Positions 8,114-17,609 of a stretch of 64,000 nucleotides of DNA are shown piece after piece. Source of the DNA: Proteiniclasticum ruminis DSM 24773 (GTDB lineage: Bacteria; Bacillota; Clostridia; Clostridiales; Clostridiaceae); contig NZ_JNKC01000012.1 of NCBI RefSeq assembly GCF_000701905.1, positions 1-64,000 on the forward strand, in the 5' to 3' direction. The notes under the pieces were generated by a model. It was not told the DNA's origin, did no database searches, and was given only the letters and a program-made list of their open reading frames with translations. A program made the translations under genes and the position numbers. The first letter of the stretch is position 1. Every line of letters begins with the position of its first letter.

Positions 8114-9214
8114 TTGTTCGAATTTACATTCCATATGCCCACTTCCATCATCGTCGGTAGAAGCTGTCTGGTGAAGAACAGCCTAAGACTCCGCGAATTT
8201 GGCAAAAAGTGCCTGATCATCACCGGTCAGACTTCCTCGAAGCTCAACGGCTCACTGGAGGACAGCATTCTGGCGTTGGAAAATGAAAACATCAAATATG
8301 TCATTTTTGACAAAATCGAAGAAACTCCCACCCTATCCACCGTGGAAAAAGCCTATCGCGAAAACAAAGAGAAAGGCATTGACTTCATCCTTGCCGTTGG
8401 AGGCGGTTCTGCCATTGATGCGGCAAAAGCCATCTCCATCCTGTTCAAACATGATATTTCAAAAGAAGAGCTTCTTTCCCGGAAAAACCTCAAAGGGATT
8501 CCCATTGTAGCAGTACCTACAACTGCTGGCACAGGTTCAGAGGCCAATCCTTATTCTATCTTGGCCATGCCGGAAGAGGGTGTGAACAAGAACATCGGAC
8601 AGCAGGTGTTCCCTGTTCTGGCGTTTCTCGATGCCAGATACACGCTGAATATGTCCTATGAACTCACTGTATGTACTGCAGTGGACGCTTTTTCGCATCT
8701 GGCCGAAGGATACCTCAATACAAGAGCAAATCTTTTTACAGACACCTTGGCTGAAAAAGGACTGCGCTTATTTGGCGAATGTATCGAACCCCTGAAAAAT
8801 ATGGACTGCAACATTGACATGCGGGAGAAGCTGCTCCTTGCATCCACCATCGGAGGTATGGTCATTTCTCACACCGGCACCAGTCTCCCCCATGGTATGG
8901 GCTATCCACTCACCTACGAGAAGAACATCCCCCATGGCGTTGCCAATGGAATTCTGTATCCCGGATACCTGAAGGTCTTCAAAAAGTGCGACAAGCTGAA
9001 AAGGATGCTTTCCCTCATCAACGTTTCATCGGTGGAAGAGCTCTCTAGTATACTTCAGAAAATTCTTCCCATGAAACCTCTGACACTTACTCAGGAGGAG
9101 ATCCGGCGTTATGTGAACGGTCTTCTGTCCAATGAGAAAAAACTGAAAAACCATCCGGAGAAAGTGTCTCGGGATGACCTGATCAAAATCTACAAGACAA
9201 TACTCACCCCTTAA
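8114..9214 (+). CDS. Iron-containing alcohol dehydrogenase family protein
   Basis: A 366-residue group III (iron-activated) NAD(P)-dependent alcohol dehydrogenase. Seen: the nucleotide-binding AVGGGSAIDAAKA (about 95-107), PTTAGTGSEA (about 137) and metal ligands in VDAFSHLAEG (Asp and His), LPHGMGYPL and IPHGVAN (His). Substrate cannot be read from sequence; butanol, ethanol and lactaldehyde are family options. The start is TTG at 8114, eight bases after GGAGG. It is followed after 10 bases by the SRAP gene, which has its own AAGGAGG, so the two probably share a transcript. Confidence 0.9.
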   Translation: MFEFTFHMPTSIIVGRSCLVKNSLRLREFGKKCLIITGQTSSKLNGSLEDSILALENENIKYVIFDKIEETPTLSTVEKAYRENKEKGIDFILAVGGGSAIDAAKAISILFKHDISKEELLSRKNLKGIPIVAVPTTAGTGSEANPYSILAMPEEGVNKNIGQQVFPVLAFLDARYTLNMSYELTVCTAVDAFSHLAEGYLNTRANLFTDTLAEKGLRLFGECIEPLKNMDCNIDMREKLLLASTIGGMVISHTGTSLPHGMGYPLTYEKNIPHGVANGILYPGYLKVFKKCDKLKRMLSLINVSSVEELSSILQKILPMKPLTLTQEEIRRYVNGLLSNEKKLKNHPEKVSRDDLIKIYKTILTP

Positions 9215-9224
9215 GGAGGAAGCT

Positions 9225-9845
9225 ATGTGCGGACGGTTTCAGCTGGAACTCACCATGGAAGATATCAAGAACCTTCTGGATGTCATCGGAGAAGTGAAGG
9301 AGCGGTATCAGGAAGACCGCTTGTCATCCTTTGTCCAGGAGAAGCAGGATTTTTATCCCGGAAGCCTTTCTCTTACCGCAGGTCATGACAGCCTTCAGAA
9401 AAATCTGTGGGGATTTCCTTTGGGTAAAAAACTGGTATTTAATGCCAGACAGGAAACACTTTTTGAAAAGCCCTTCTTCAGGCAGGCAGCCTTGAAAGAG
9501 CGCTGTCTGGTTCCTGCTTCGCTTTTTTATGAGTGGCAGGGAAAAGAGAAAATCAAGCATCTCATCCGAACCGAAGATTCCCTCTTTTTCATGGGGGCGG
9601 TGAAAGAAAAATTTCCAGACAGCAGCGGTTCCATCACCGAACACTTTTCCATCATCACCACGGCTTCAGAAGGTGAGATGAAAAAAATCCATGAAAGAAC
9701 CCCTTTTATTCTGGACAAAAATGATATCCGTAGATTTCTCGATCCGAAGGCTTCTCCAGAAGAAATCAAGGAGATCCTAAATAAAAGGAACCTGAATCTT
9801 CTCATTGAGCGCGCAAGCAAAGAGGAGCAGCTTTCTTTCTTCTGA
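9225..9845 (+). CDS. SRAP-domain protein (YedK/HMCES family)
   Basis: A 206-residue SOS-response-associated peptidase domain protein. Characterised relatives form a covalent thiazolidine link between Cys2 and abasic sites in single-stranded DNA and so shield them. Cys2 is present (MCGRF), as are NARQE (about 74-78), CLVPASLFYEW (about 95) and the catalytic His in IHERTPF (about 160). Length is normal. It starts at ATG after AAGGAGGAAGCT. Only coupling with the alcohol dehydrogenase is seen; no LexA-type box was recognised. Confidence 0.93.
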   Translation: MCGRFQLELTMEDIKNLLDVIGEVKERYQEDRLSSFVQEKQDFYPGSLSLTAGHDSLQKNLWGFPLGKKLVFNARQETLFEKPFFRQAALKERCLVPASLFYEWQGKEKIKHLIRTEDSLFFMGAVKEKFPDSSGSITEHFSIITTASEGEMKKIHERTPFILDKNDIRRFLDPKASPEEIKEILNKRNLNLLIERASKEEQLSFF

Positions 9846-9863
9846 AATCTCTGATGAAATACG

Positions 9864-9900
9864 CAAAAAAAAGCTCCCTGCTTAAAAACAGGGGGCTTTA
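9864..9900 (-). terminator. Bidirectional terminator between convergent genes
   Basis: AAAGCTCCCTG pairs with CAGGGGGCTTT around an A-rich loop. The T run is strong on the minus strand (eight A residues on the plus strand), serving the kinase gene. The plus-strand tail is weaker but may serve the SRAP gene. Confidence 0.8.
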
Positions 9901-9906
9901 ATCATT

Positions 9907-10533
9907 CTATACTTCTTTGTTATGGAAGAACTCAAGAACTTCCTTTGCTTTTTCCATAAGATCCTCCAGGCTTCCATCGTTATTGGCGATGAAGTCTGCT
10001 TTATCTACAAGCAATGCCACTTCTTTTTCTGTATTGTGGTTTGGATTGCTGTTTTTTGCGACTTCCTCCCCATCACGGATGGCCAGTCTGTGGAATCTGT
10101 TCTCTTTGGTAGCCGTGATGCCTACGATCAGAAAACCAGCCTTCTTCCAGAAATCGAAATCATCCTTCGTACGGCCGCCAACGATCATTGGAAGAATGTT
10201 CTCATTGACTCTTCTCAGATTCTCATAGAGGTCTTCCCATTTATTCTCCTGGGTTACCTTGTGAAGCTCAGCATTTTCGGTGATCATCTTTGCCAAGGCA
10301 TACTTATTGAGAATATTCATGTCAATTTCCCGCAGTTTATCCGCCATCAGCTGGAAAAACCCTCTCTCATTGCCAGACCATTCTGGGGAAATAGAAACGA
10401 TGGGTTTCATGTTTCTGATGATGTCTCCTAAACCGTACTTCTTGGTCTTCGGTTCCATTTCAATGATGAAGTCCGCAAGGGTATCCTTACCTGAACCCAT
10501 TTCTCCAAAAATAATAATTCCGTTATAATTCAT
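9907..10533 (-). CDS. P-loop kinase-like protein (nucleotide kinase fold)
   Basis: A 208-residue protein with a Walker A motif near the N-terminus (FGEMGSGKDTLAD, about 8-20) and an overall plan like deoxynucleoside-monophosphate or dephospho-CoA kinases: a conserved Asp after the P-loop, a helical middle part and a C-terminal segment with RDGEE. I cannot assign the phosphate acceptor. The start is the ATG after GGAGG; an in-frame upstream start overlapping the ribosome binding site is rejected. It is transcribed alone, ending at the hairpin 9864-9900. Confidence 0.7.
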   Translation of the reverse strand: MNYNGIIIFGEMGSGKDTLADFIIEMEPKTKKYGLGDIIRNMKPIVSISPEWSGNERGFFQLMADKLREIDMNILNKYALAKMITENAELHKVTQENKWEDLYENLRRVNENILPMIVGGRTKDDFDFWKKAGFLIVGITATKENRFHRLAIRDGEEVAKNSNPNHNTEKEVALLVDKADFIANNDGSLEDLMEKAKEVLEFFHNKEV

Positions 10534-10682
10534 ATTAACCTCCATAAACTCTCAGCTTTATCCGTTGCACCAGAAAGGCAGAATGGATTTCTTCCGAGGT
10601 GTATCTAAAATATTTCTTTTCTAAGCTCTTTCAACACTTCAATAAGTATATAGAGAATGTGCTTAGAATTCAAGAGAAAATC

Positions 10683-11924
10683 CTAGGCAATTTCCTCCAC
10701 TTTTTCATCTTTGATCTTCAGGAAGAAGTAAGCTCCAAGGATAAAAAGGATGATAAGACTCAAAATTCCATGTCTGGTCTCACCTGTGATACTGATGACG
10801 ATCCCCATCAGAAGAGGACCGAAAATCGAGGAGACCTTACCGAAAATATTGAAAATAGAGAAGTACTCCGCGGATTTGTTCTTTGGAATGAGCTTTCCAA
10901 AATAGGACCTTGAAAGAGCCTGAATCCCCCCTTGAGCACTGGCCACAAGCATAGCAAGGATCCAGAAATCCAGCTCTGTCTTTAAAAAGAAGCCATAGAT
11001 GGAAATCACCGTATAGGTGATGATTCCTGCCATAATCATTTTCCTTGCACCGAAAACCTTAGCCAGTTTTCCATAGAGAATTGCAAAGGGAAATGCCACC
11101 AGCTGAATGGCCACAAGAATGATGAGAAGCCTGTCAGAATCTACACCCACATCCACCCCATAGGCCGTGGCCATGGTGATGACAGTATGGACACCATCAA
11201 TATAGAAAAAATAGGCAATCATAAAATACAGGACCATTTTGTTCTTTGTGATCTCCAGAAGGGTTTTCCAGAGCGCAGAAAAGCTTTCTTTGATCTTAGA
11301 AGGTTCTCCTTCAATATAGTATTTCTGCTTCACATTTTTCAGCATGGGCACCGTGAAGATCATCCACCAGAGTGCCGTGATGAGAAAAGCCATCTGGGTG
11401 GCAAAGGTCACCGTGAGCCCCAGATTTTCAGCACTTAAAATCAGTCCCAGGGAGAGCACAAAAGGAATGGTTCCGCCAAGATAACCAAATCCGAATCCTT
11501 TAGAAGATATGTCATCCATACGGTCATCTGTGGTGACGTCCGTTAGGAAAGCATCATAATAGATGCTGGATCCATTGAACGCCACGGCAGTGATGATATA
11601 AATGGCAAGTGCGTAAATCCACTGACCTTCTCCCACTGTGGCAAGAAGCGCCGAGGAGATGATTGCAGTCAGAGTGAATGCGGCAAAGAGCTTTTTCTTC
11701 ACCCCTTTAAAATCCGCAATGGTACCCAGAAGAGGAGCCAGAAGTGCTATGAGGAGCGTTGCAAGAGAATTGGCATATCCCCAATAGGCCGTGGAGGTAG
11801 CATCAGGCAGCTGGCTGGCGGCAACCCCCTTGAAAAATATAGGTAAAATTGCTGTGGTGATGGTGATGGAATAGGCTGAGTTGCCGAAATCCTGCAAGAT
11901 CCAGCTTCTTTCTTCTTTCGTCAT
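10683..11924 (-). CDS. MFS transporter, UMF1/Atg22-like
   Basis: A 413-residue membrane protein with about 12 transmembrane segments. The N-terminal WILQDFGNSAY matches the UMF1-family signature (usually W-x-L-Y-D-[WF]-A-N-S-A-Y), and GTIADFKGVKKK follows as the MFS loop 2-3 motif. Substrates of bacterial UMF1 proteins are largely unknown. The start is the ATG preceded by AGGAGG; the frame is open to 11951 without a better signal. It follows the GNAT gene by about 20 bases in the same direction, so the two are probably cotranscribed. Confidence 0.85.
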   Translation of the reverse strand: MTKEERSWILQDFGNSAYSITITTAILPIFFKGVAASQLPDATSTAYWGYANSLATLLIALLAPLLGTIADFKGVKKKLFAAFTLTAIISSALLATVGEGQWIYALAIYIITAVAFNGSSIYYDAFLTDVTTDDRMDDISSKGFGFGYLGGTIPFVLSLGLILSAENLGLTVTFATQMAFLITALWWMIFTVPMLKNVKQKYYIEGEPSKIKESFSALWKTLLEITKNKMVLYFMIAYFFYIDGVHTVITMATAYGVDVGVDSDRLLIILVAIQLVAFPFAILYGKLAKVFGARKMIMAGIITYTVISIYGFFLKTELDFWILAMLVASAQGGIQALSRSYFGKLIPKNKSAEYFSIFNIFGKVSSIFGPLLMGIVISITGETRHGILSLIILFILGAYFFLKIKDEKVEEIA

Positions 11925-11943
11925 AAAAGTTCCTCCTAACGCG

Positions 11944-12876
11944 TTATCCATTTAGAATCAGTGCAAAGGTATAGTGATCTTGCCATTTGCCATTGATATA
12001 AAGATATTTCTCATTCTTTCCCACATAGGTGAATCCAAGTTTTTTAAGGACATTTTGTGACCGCTCGTTAAAGAGGAGCGTAGAAGCTTCCAGCCGGTGA
12101 AGCATCAGTTCTTCCTCAGCGTAGTGGATTACAGCCTGAAGCGCATCCTGCATGAGGCCTTTGCCTTCAAAATCCCGATGGAGCGCATAACCAAGATGTG
12201 CACTTCTCAGTCCTCCGTAGACCAGATTGGAGAGCTGCACCTTGCCGATAAGCTTCCCTTCAAGATATACACCGAAATTGATGGCCTGTCCGTTCATATA
12301 CTGCTTGAAACTCTCATCCAAAGACTTTCTTTGACCCTCCAAAGTATAGAACTCCGGGCTTCTCTGGGGTTCATAAGGCCTAAGAAATTCTCTGTTCTCC
12401 ATGTAGTACTGAAGATAATCCTGTGCTTTTTCAGGGGAAGCAAGGCTCAAATGCACCCTTTCTCCGTCCAGCGCTAGAAGCTTGAATTCTTTCAGCTGAT
12501 TGAAGCGTGTCTGGTCTGTTCCAAAAACATACTCATTGCTGATGAGTGAATTCTCATAGCGGTTCCCCACCAGTATTCCTTCTAAAGTGTAGCCGAGCTC
12601 TGTAAATGGAAGGGTGGACACTTCATCCGCCACCAGCACATTCACCTTGTAAATACTGCCATCTTTCAGAAAGGTCCTGGTCATGATCCTTAGGGCCTCC
12701 CGCAATAAAATCCGGTCTTTTTTATAGAATCTTAGTCGGATCATCATATTCTTCTGTCCCAGATTTCTCTCGAGAAGGGTAAATCTTCCGATGGTGATCC
12801 GGTCTGTATCTCTTAAAATATACTCTTTTCCCTCTGTGTCTTTAATCTCTTCCATAGTAAGTTTCATTTTTTCCAT
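11944..12876 (-). CDS. Two-domain GNAT acetyltransferase
   Basis: A 310-residue protein. The C-terminal half (about 130-305) is a clear RimJ/RimL-type GNAT domain with LGYALHRDFEGKGLMQDAL as the acetyl-CoA pyrophosphate loop and NERSQNVLKKLGF at its end. The N-terminal half (about 15-125) resembles a second, degenerate GNAT fold with FTELGYTLEGILVGNRYENS, a typical GNAT ending. RimJ-type enzymes acetylate ribosomal-protein N-termini or small amines; the acceptor here is unknown. It lies between two MFS genes in the same direction, suggesting a small transport/modification operon. Confidence 0.83.
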   Translation of the reverse strand: MEKMKLTMEEIKDTEGKEYILRDTDRITIGRFTLLERNLGQKNMMIRLRFYKKDRILLREALRIMTRTFLKDGSIYKVNVLVADEVSTLPFTELGYTLEGILVGNRYENSLISNEYVFGTDQTRFNQLKEFKLLALDGERVHLSLASPEKAQDYLQYYMENREFLRPYEPQRSPEFYTLEGQRKSLDESFKQYMNGQAINFGVYLEGKLIGKVQLSNLVYGGLRSAHLGYALHRDFEGKGLMQDALQAVIHYAEEELMLHRLEASTLLFNERSQNVLKKLGFTYVGKNEKYLYINGKWQDHYTFALILNG

Positions 12877-12905
12877 TCACTTCTGTCTCCGTTCTATAAG
12901 ATTTT

Positions 12906-14072
12906 CTACTGTAATGCTGTTTCGTTGTTTTTTGTCTTGATTCTGATGAAGACCATAAGACACAGCGATATCCCCATGGAAAGGGGCAGCAGGAAGATGG
13001 CAAGCCTTGGACCGATCTCATCCATGAGAATCCCCATCAAAAGGTTCATGCTGTTCAGGATAAATGCCACCATAGTCATGATGAACCCCGTTGCCATGCC
13101 AGGTCTCTCTTTGAAAATCTTAGATACCAGAGACATGGTGGACGGAAACACGATGGAGAAGAAAAGTCCTGAAATACTGATGACAAAAAGATAGGAGTTT
13201 CCAAAGAACACCCCGATAAAAAGCAGAAGGAGTGCCGCAATCTCTGTGAAAATCACGGTACGCATGACCCCTGTTTTTTGTACTATGAATCCGCCTAGTA
13301 GACGTCCCACAGCAAAAAGCAGGAAGAAAGCACCCAGGTATCTCGCACCAATGCTCTCTCTCAGCCCAAAGGCCTCTTTCAGATAATTAGGGAGCCACAA
13401 AGACATCCCCTGCTCCGCAAATACATAAAATCCAAGCGCTGCGCCGAAAACATAAAGCTTCGGATTCTTAAAGACCGAAACCTCTCCCTCTTTTACGGGA
13501 ACCCGCTGCTTGTCCGGGAACCGGGTGAACTTGAACGCCAGCAGCACAATCACGTAAAGTGCGGCGATAAACAGATAGATGCTTCTCCAAGTGATACCAT
13601 AATCAAGAAGAACACCTATGGCGTTTTGCGAGACCGTCGAGCCCGCCCCATACATAAAATGGAAGAGGTTCATGGCCAAAGTGGAAGACCCCACAAAGAT
13701 CAAAGGCACCATGGTGTTGGATGCTACACTGTATATGTTCAGTCCCGCAATGATCGGGATAAATCCAACAAAGAACATAAAATAGCTGTTGGAGAGGGCT
13801 TGGAGGACCATACCAAGAATCAGGCAGAGGATACCAAGAAGCACCGTCTTCTTCTGTCCAAGCTTCTCAATGAGCGCTCCTCCAATGAAGGTGACCGCCA
13901 TACCTGCCAGGGAAACTCCCGTGATCATGGAAGAAATGGCGGTATTGGACACCGAAAAATCCTCCTTGAAGATGGGGATGAAAATCCCTCTTGTATTTTC
14001 TATAAACGGAGCCAGGAACATCAGGGTGAATAACAGGAAAACCCCCAGCTTGTTCACTTTCGTCTCTTTCAT
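12906..14072 (-). CDS. MFS transporter
   Basis: A 388-residue protein with about 12 hydrophobic helices, the MFS loop motif as GGALIEKLGQKKT (about 65) and a repeated half structure with GRLLGGFIVQKTG in the second half. Subfamily and substrate are not evident. The start is the ATG eight bases after GAGG; an upstream in-frame start 18 codons earlier lies where the promoter should be and is rejected. It heads a leftward run MFS-GNAT-UMF1 transporter with short gaps. Confidence 0.82.
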   Translation of the reverse strand: MKETKVNKLGVFLLFTLMFLAPFIENTRGIFIPIFKEDFSVSNTAISSMITGVSLAGMAVTFIGGALIEKLGQKKTVLLGILCLILGMVLQALSNSYFMFFVGFIPIIAGLNIYSVASNTMVPLIFVGSSTLAMNLFHFMYGAGSTVSQNAIGVLLDYGITWRSIYLFIAALYVIVLLAFKFTRFPDKQRVPVKEGEVSVFKNPKLYVFGAALGFYVFAEQGMSLWLPNYLKEAFGLRESIGARYLGAFFLLFAVGRLLGGFIVQKTGVMRTVIFTEIAALLLLFIGVFFGNSYLFVISISGLFFSIVFPSTMSLVSKIFKERPGMATGFIMTMVAFILNSMNLLMGILMDEIGPRLAIFLLPLSMGISLCLMVFIRIKTKNNETALQ

Positions 14073-14216
14073 CAAATGTACCTCATTTTCATAATCTATC
14101 GGGAGTTTTCGCCCGAATATATACATTATTATAAGCCATTGGGATATAATATAATAGAAGCGGCAGGTAAATTAATTCCCGAAGTACTGCTCTTCAGAAA
14201 CAGTGAGGTGTAAAAA

Positions 14217-15416
14217 ATGAATAAAACAACCCTGGATAAGATGGCTTTCTTTTTCCTTGGTCTCAATAGCAGATTCAACGAAAACAGAGAGATTTTCATA
14301 GAGATTGATGTGCGGTTCAAAGCTGGTTTAAAGTCATTCAAAGGAATCGGCCTTCTGAATGAGGAGGATACACTCTCCTATAACTATAATGGAGTCACGA
14401 GGCTTCTGTCTTTCAGCGATGTCCTGGAGGACATAAAAAAAGAATCTGTGCACTATGACAGCCTTGTTCTGACTTATAAGGAACGAGGGACGAAGCTCAT
14501 CATTGAGGCCAGTACCAAAGGCGTTTCCATGAACAGCGAAGCACTGAAATATGAAACCTCTAAGGAAGAAAAGGAAACATCCACACTATTGACCAGAGAC
14601 TACCTCATAAAATCAAAAGAAGCAGCTCCTCTTCTGAAAGCCATTGGCATTATGTCCAAGGATGGGAAAGTCAAAAATGACAAGATCAGAAAGTACAATC
14701 AGATTGACCATTATGTGGAGCTTCTCAGTAAAAACTTTGAAACTCTGAAAAAACAGGAAACCATCCATATCATGGATGTGGGCTGTGGAAAAAGCTATCT
14801 CAGCTTTGTACTGAACTACTACTTAACAGAGGTGCTCCGCATGAAATGCCATTTCATCGGCATTGATATTTCTGAAGAAGTCATCGAAACCTCCAGAAAG
14901 ATTCAGAAAGAGCTCGGATACCGCAATATGGAATTCCACGCCATGGATGTGAAAGACTTTAAAGACTCCAGAAAAATCGATGTGGTTCTGTCTCTTCACG
15001 CCTGCGACACCGCCACAGATATGGCCCTCTCCTATGGGGTCTATCAGGAAGCTGATTTCATCGTGGCTGTGCCCTGCTGTCATAAAGAAATGCTGAAAAC
15101 TTACTCTTATGAACCATTTGAAGGCATTATGAAGCACGGAATCCTGAAAGCAAGACTTGCAGATACCCTCACCGATGGTCTCAGAGGACTGCTTCTCGAA
15201 TCCCATGGATACGAAGTTTCCATTGTGGAGTATATTTCTCCTCTGGAGACCCCGAAAAACCTCATGATCCGGGCGATGAAAAAAGGCAACCGAAACGAAA
15301 AGGCCGAGAAAGAAGCTGCCGCACTGATAAAGGCGCTTCAAATCTATCCTGCATTCAATTATTATCTGGACCAGTATACCTATGGTACCGGAGAAGGATT
15401 CGGTGATTTCACATGA
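14217..15416 (+). CDS. Class I SAM-dependent methyltransferase (PF13679-like)
   Basis: A 399-residue protein. The first about 140 residues form a non-catalytic N-terminal region. The Rossmann methyltransferase core then begins with HIMDVGCGKSYLSFVL (about 184-199, SAM motif I), FIGIDIS (motif II), SLHACDTATDMAL and the VPCCHKEM segment. The CHACD/PCCH pattern is that of the METTL25/GSTCD-related family (PF13679), a group with tRNA/rRNA or protein substrates still poorly defined. Its stop overlaps the start of the next gene by four bases (ATGA), so the two are translationally coupled. Confidence 0.8.
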   Translation: MNKTTLDKMAFFFLGLNSRFNENREIFIEIDVRFKAGLKSFKGIGLLNEEDTLSYNYNGVTRLLSFSDVLEDIKKESVHYDSLVLTYKERGTKLIIEASTKGVSMNSEALKYETSKEEKETSTLLTRDYLIKSKEAAPLLKAIGIMSKDGKVKNDKIRKYNQIDHYVELLSKNFETLKKQETIHIMDVGCGKSYLSFVLNYYLTEVLRMKCHFIGIDISEEVIETSRKIQKELGYRNMEFHAMDVKDFKDSRKIDVVLSLHACDTATDMALSYGVYQEADFIVAVPCCHKEMLKTYSYEPFEGIMKHGILKARLADTLTDGLRGLLLESHGYEVSIVEYISPLETPKNLMIRAMKKGNRNEKAEKEAAALIKALQIYPAFNYYLDQYTYGTGEGFGDFT

Positions 15417-15808
15417 TGGTTTATACCCTTGGGCTTCTTGTGACCCTTATGGTCATTCTTTTCCTTGCCATGATCCATATCGGCTCCAAGGAACCCTATA
15501 CACTAAACAGAATCTATCAGAAGGAGAAGAACGGCATCCGTCTTTTCAACCGGTTTTATCTCAGCTATCTTCTTCCCTGGATCTTCCTGCCCTTTATCGG
15601 TTCCGTCTATTTCAGAACCTATTATGTGCTTTATATCCTGATCTTCACTCTGGCTTTGGAAGATGGCCTCTATCTGTATGGACTGTCTACCGGAAAGAAC
15701 AAGGAGAAATTCTTGGTGATGGTGCTTTTTAATGCCCTGCTATTGGGTCTGATGTATATTCTCATTCTGCAGTTCCTGAAAGGATTCACTCCTTTTCCCA
15801 TGAACTAA
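15413..15808 (+). CDS. Small integral membrane protein, unknown function
   Basis: A 131-residue protein with about four predicted transmembrane segments: an N-terminal helix (2-22), two in the middle (about 50-85) and one near the C-terminus (about 103-123). Short charged loops include KEPYTLNRIYQKEKNG. I do not recognise a family. It overlaps the methyltransferase gene by ATGA and is followed 25 bases later by the SWIM-domain gene, so the three form one operon. Confidence 0.7.
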   Translation: MMVYTLGLLVTLMVILFLAMIHIGSKEPYTLNRIYQKEKNGIRLFNRFYLSYLLPWIFLPFIGSVYFRTYYVLYILIFTLALEDGLYLYGLSTGKNKEKFLVMVLFNALLLGLMYILILQFLKGFTPFPMN

Positions 15809-15833
15809 GCAAAGATACCAGGAGGTGGTTTTA

Positions 15834-17510
15834 TTGAAGATAACCAAATTAATCAGTGATGCCCCAGAACTGACCAAAATCAAAGCAAAGAAACTTCTGA
15901 AAGAAAACAGTATCGGAAAGATCACCTACCGGAAAAACCTTCTTCAGGCACGCACAGAAGATGGTATGGACTATATCCAGAAAATTCTTCTGGAAGATCA
16001 GGAAGTGAAAAACTACAGCTGCAGCTGTAATCGTGAAGAGATCCTATGCCCGCACCTTCTTGCGCTGCTGATAAAATGGGCTGAAAAACCCATAAAAGAA
16101 GTCACTGTGGATAAAACGCCTAAAGCTACCCTGAAAAATACCAAGAGCAATCTGAAGGAGATTCTTGACGGCGCCGACAAAGAAGAACTCATTGAATTTA
16201 TTCTGTCTTTAAGAAGTTATTATAAAGACATCCCCGTCATCATCAGAAAGAGCTTTTTAAGTTCCACCGATGAGGAGTTTATCCGGGAGACAAGAGAAGA
16301 ACTGCTCTCTCTTTATCACAGCCTGAAACCTACCAGCAGTAAAGAGGCCTTTTCCCGATATTTCAACAGGATCCTCTCTGCCCATGAAGAGGCCAGGCAC
16401 GAAGCGAAGGAAAGAAACTATCTGAGAGCCACACTTCTTTATCTCCTTCTCTTTGAAATGGTCAGTCTTCCAAGCATTGGAATGGAGAGCTTTCTCTTCA
16501 ACAGCCATTACATCAAGGTCTATCAGGAGGCCCTCTTCCCCCTTGCCGAAAAAAAATATACAGTGCGGGAATCCCAGATGATTTTCGAGTCCCTTCGGTC
16601 TATCTGCGTTTCACTGAAAGATCTCAGTAATATCACCACCCTTTTAAGAATCATGAAGGATTATATCACCACAGAAAAAGACTTTGACCACTACTACGAA
16701 ACACTTCTTCTGGTCTATGAAAAAGATACTGTACTGCCTTATGACAAAAACAATCTTCTGTTCCTGGAGTATGAGCTCCTCATGATGATTGGAAAAGCTG
16801 AGGAAGCCAAAGAGCTGAGGCGGGAAAACCCCTCCGTTCCGGAGTTCCGATTTATGGATGCGGAGTCTTACCTCGCACGGGGAAAACTCCATGAAGCCCT
16901 TCTCATTGTCCGGGACGGAATTGAAAAAGCAGGAAGAAACTGGGATGAACTCATCCATTGGCTATACATGGAAGCGAGTATCCTGAAGCTTCTCCACGAC
17001 CAGGAACAGTATGTGGAGGTCACAAAAAAACTCCTGGCCTTAGGAGAATATCGAGCCTATACCGATCTCAAAAGAAGCATCAGCCCCATGGAGTGGCAAG
17101 GTATTTATGAAAAAATCATCGAAGACGAAGATGTGAAGAAGAACCTGAAGGGTGTCTACAAAAGAATCATTCTGGAAGAAAAGGACAAAAGAAGACTGCT
17201 GGCTTATATTGAAGAAAACAAAGAGTTCATACCAGAACATTATGATTTTCTCAGTCCTGAGTATAATCTCGAAGCTTCCAGGATTCTCTCTGAGTTCATC
17301 GAAGACTCTGCCATCACTGCCAACGGAAAAAGAGACTACGAGTACCTTGCCCAGCTGGTGGAAAAGCTTTATATCTATGGCCAGACGAAGCTGGGGAACG
17401 ATACCATCATGAATCTTGTCATGAGATACAAAAGTAAAAAATCACTGCACGCAATTCTCTTTGAACTGAAAGACTCGTACAGCCAAAGCGGACCTTATAT
17501 ACCTGAATAA
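15834..17510 (+). CDS. SWIM zinc finger domain protein
   Basis: A 558-residue protein. Near the N-terminus (about 59-74) CSCNREEILCPH fits the SWIM zinc-binding pattern C-x-C-xn-C-x-H, a module for DNA or protein binding. The remainder is helical with TPR-like repeats (for example ETLLVYEKDTVLPYDKNNL and AEEAKELRRE). Relatives are commonly annotated only as SWIM zinc finger proteins. The start is TTG eight bases after AGGAGG; a GTG within that ribosome binding site is rejected. It ends the three-gene operon and is followed by a hairpin terminator. Confidence 0.82.
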   Translation: MKITKLISDAPELTKIKAKKLLKENSIGKITYRKNLLQARTEDGMDYIQKILLEDQEVKNYSCSCNREEILCPHLLALLIKWAEKPIKEVTVDKTPKATLKNTKSNLKEILDGADKEELIEFILSLRSYYKDIPVIIRKSFLSSTDEEFIRETREELLSLYHSLKPTSSKEAFSRYFNRILSAHEEARHEAKERNYLRATLLYLLLFEMVSLPSIGMESFLFNSHYIKVYQEALFPLAEKKYTVRESQMIFESLRSICVSLKDLSNITTLLRIMKDYITTEKDFDHYYETLLLVYEKDTVLPYDKNNLLFLEYELLMMIGKAEEAKELRRENPSVPEFRFMDAESYLARGKLHEALLIVRDGIEKAGRNWDELIHWLYMEASILKLLHDQEQYVEVTKKLLALGEYRAYTDLKRSISPMEWQGIYEKIIEDEDVKKNLKGVYKRIILEEKDKRRLLAYIEENKEFIPEHYDFLSPEYNLEASRILSEFIEDSAITANGKRDYEYLAQLVEKLYIYGQTKLGNDTIMNLVMRYKSKKSLHAILFELKDSYSQSGPYIPE

Positions 17511-17514
17511 ATAA

Positions 17515-17566
17515 AAGAAGCAAAGTCTTGCACCTTATGAAACGATGCAGGTTCTTTGCTTTTGTC
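17515..17566 (+). terminator. Terminator after the SWIM-domain gene
   Basis: AAGCAAAG pairs with CTTTGCTT with further partial pairing inside (TGCA...TGCA), followed by TTTTG. It begins directly after the stop codon. Confidence 0.6.
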
Positions 17567-17609
17567 TGTTTTACAGCTTTTTTATACTTCAATCAAAGGA
17601 GCGACTGCC

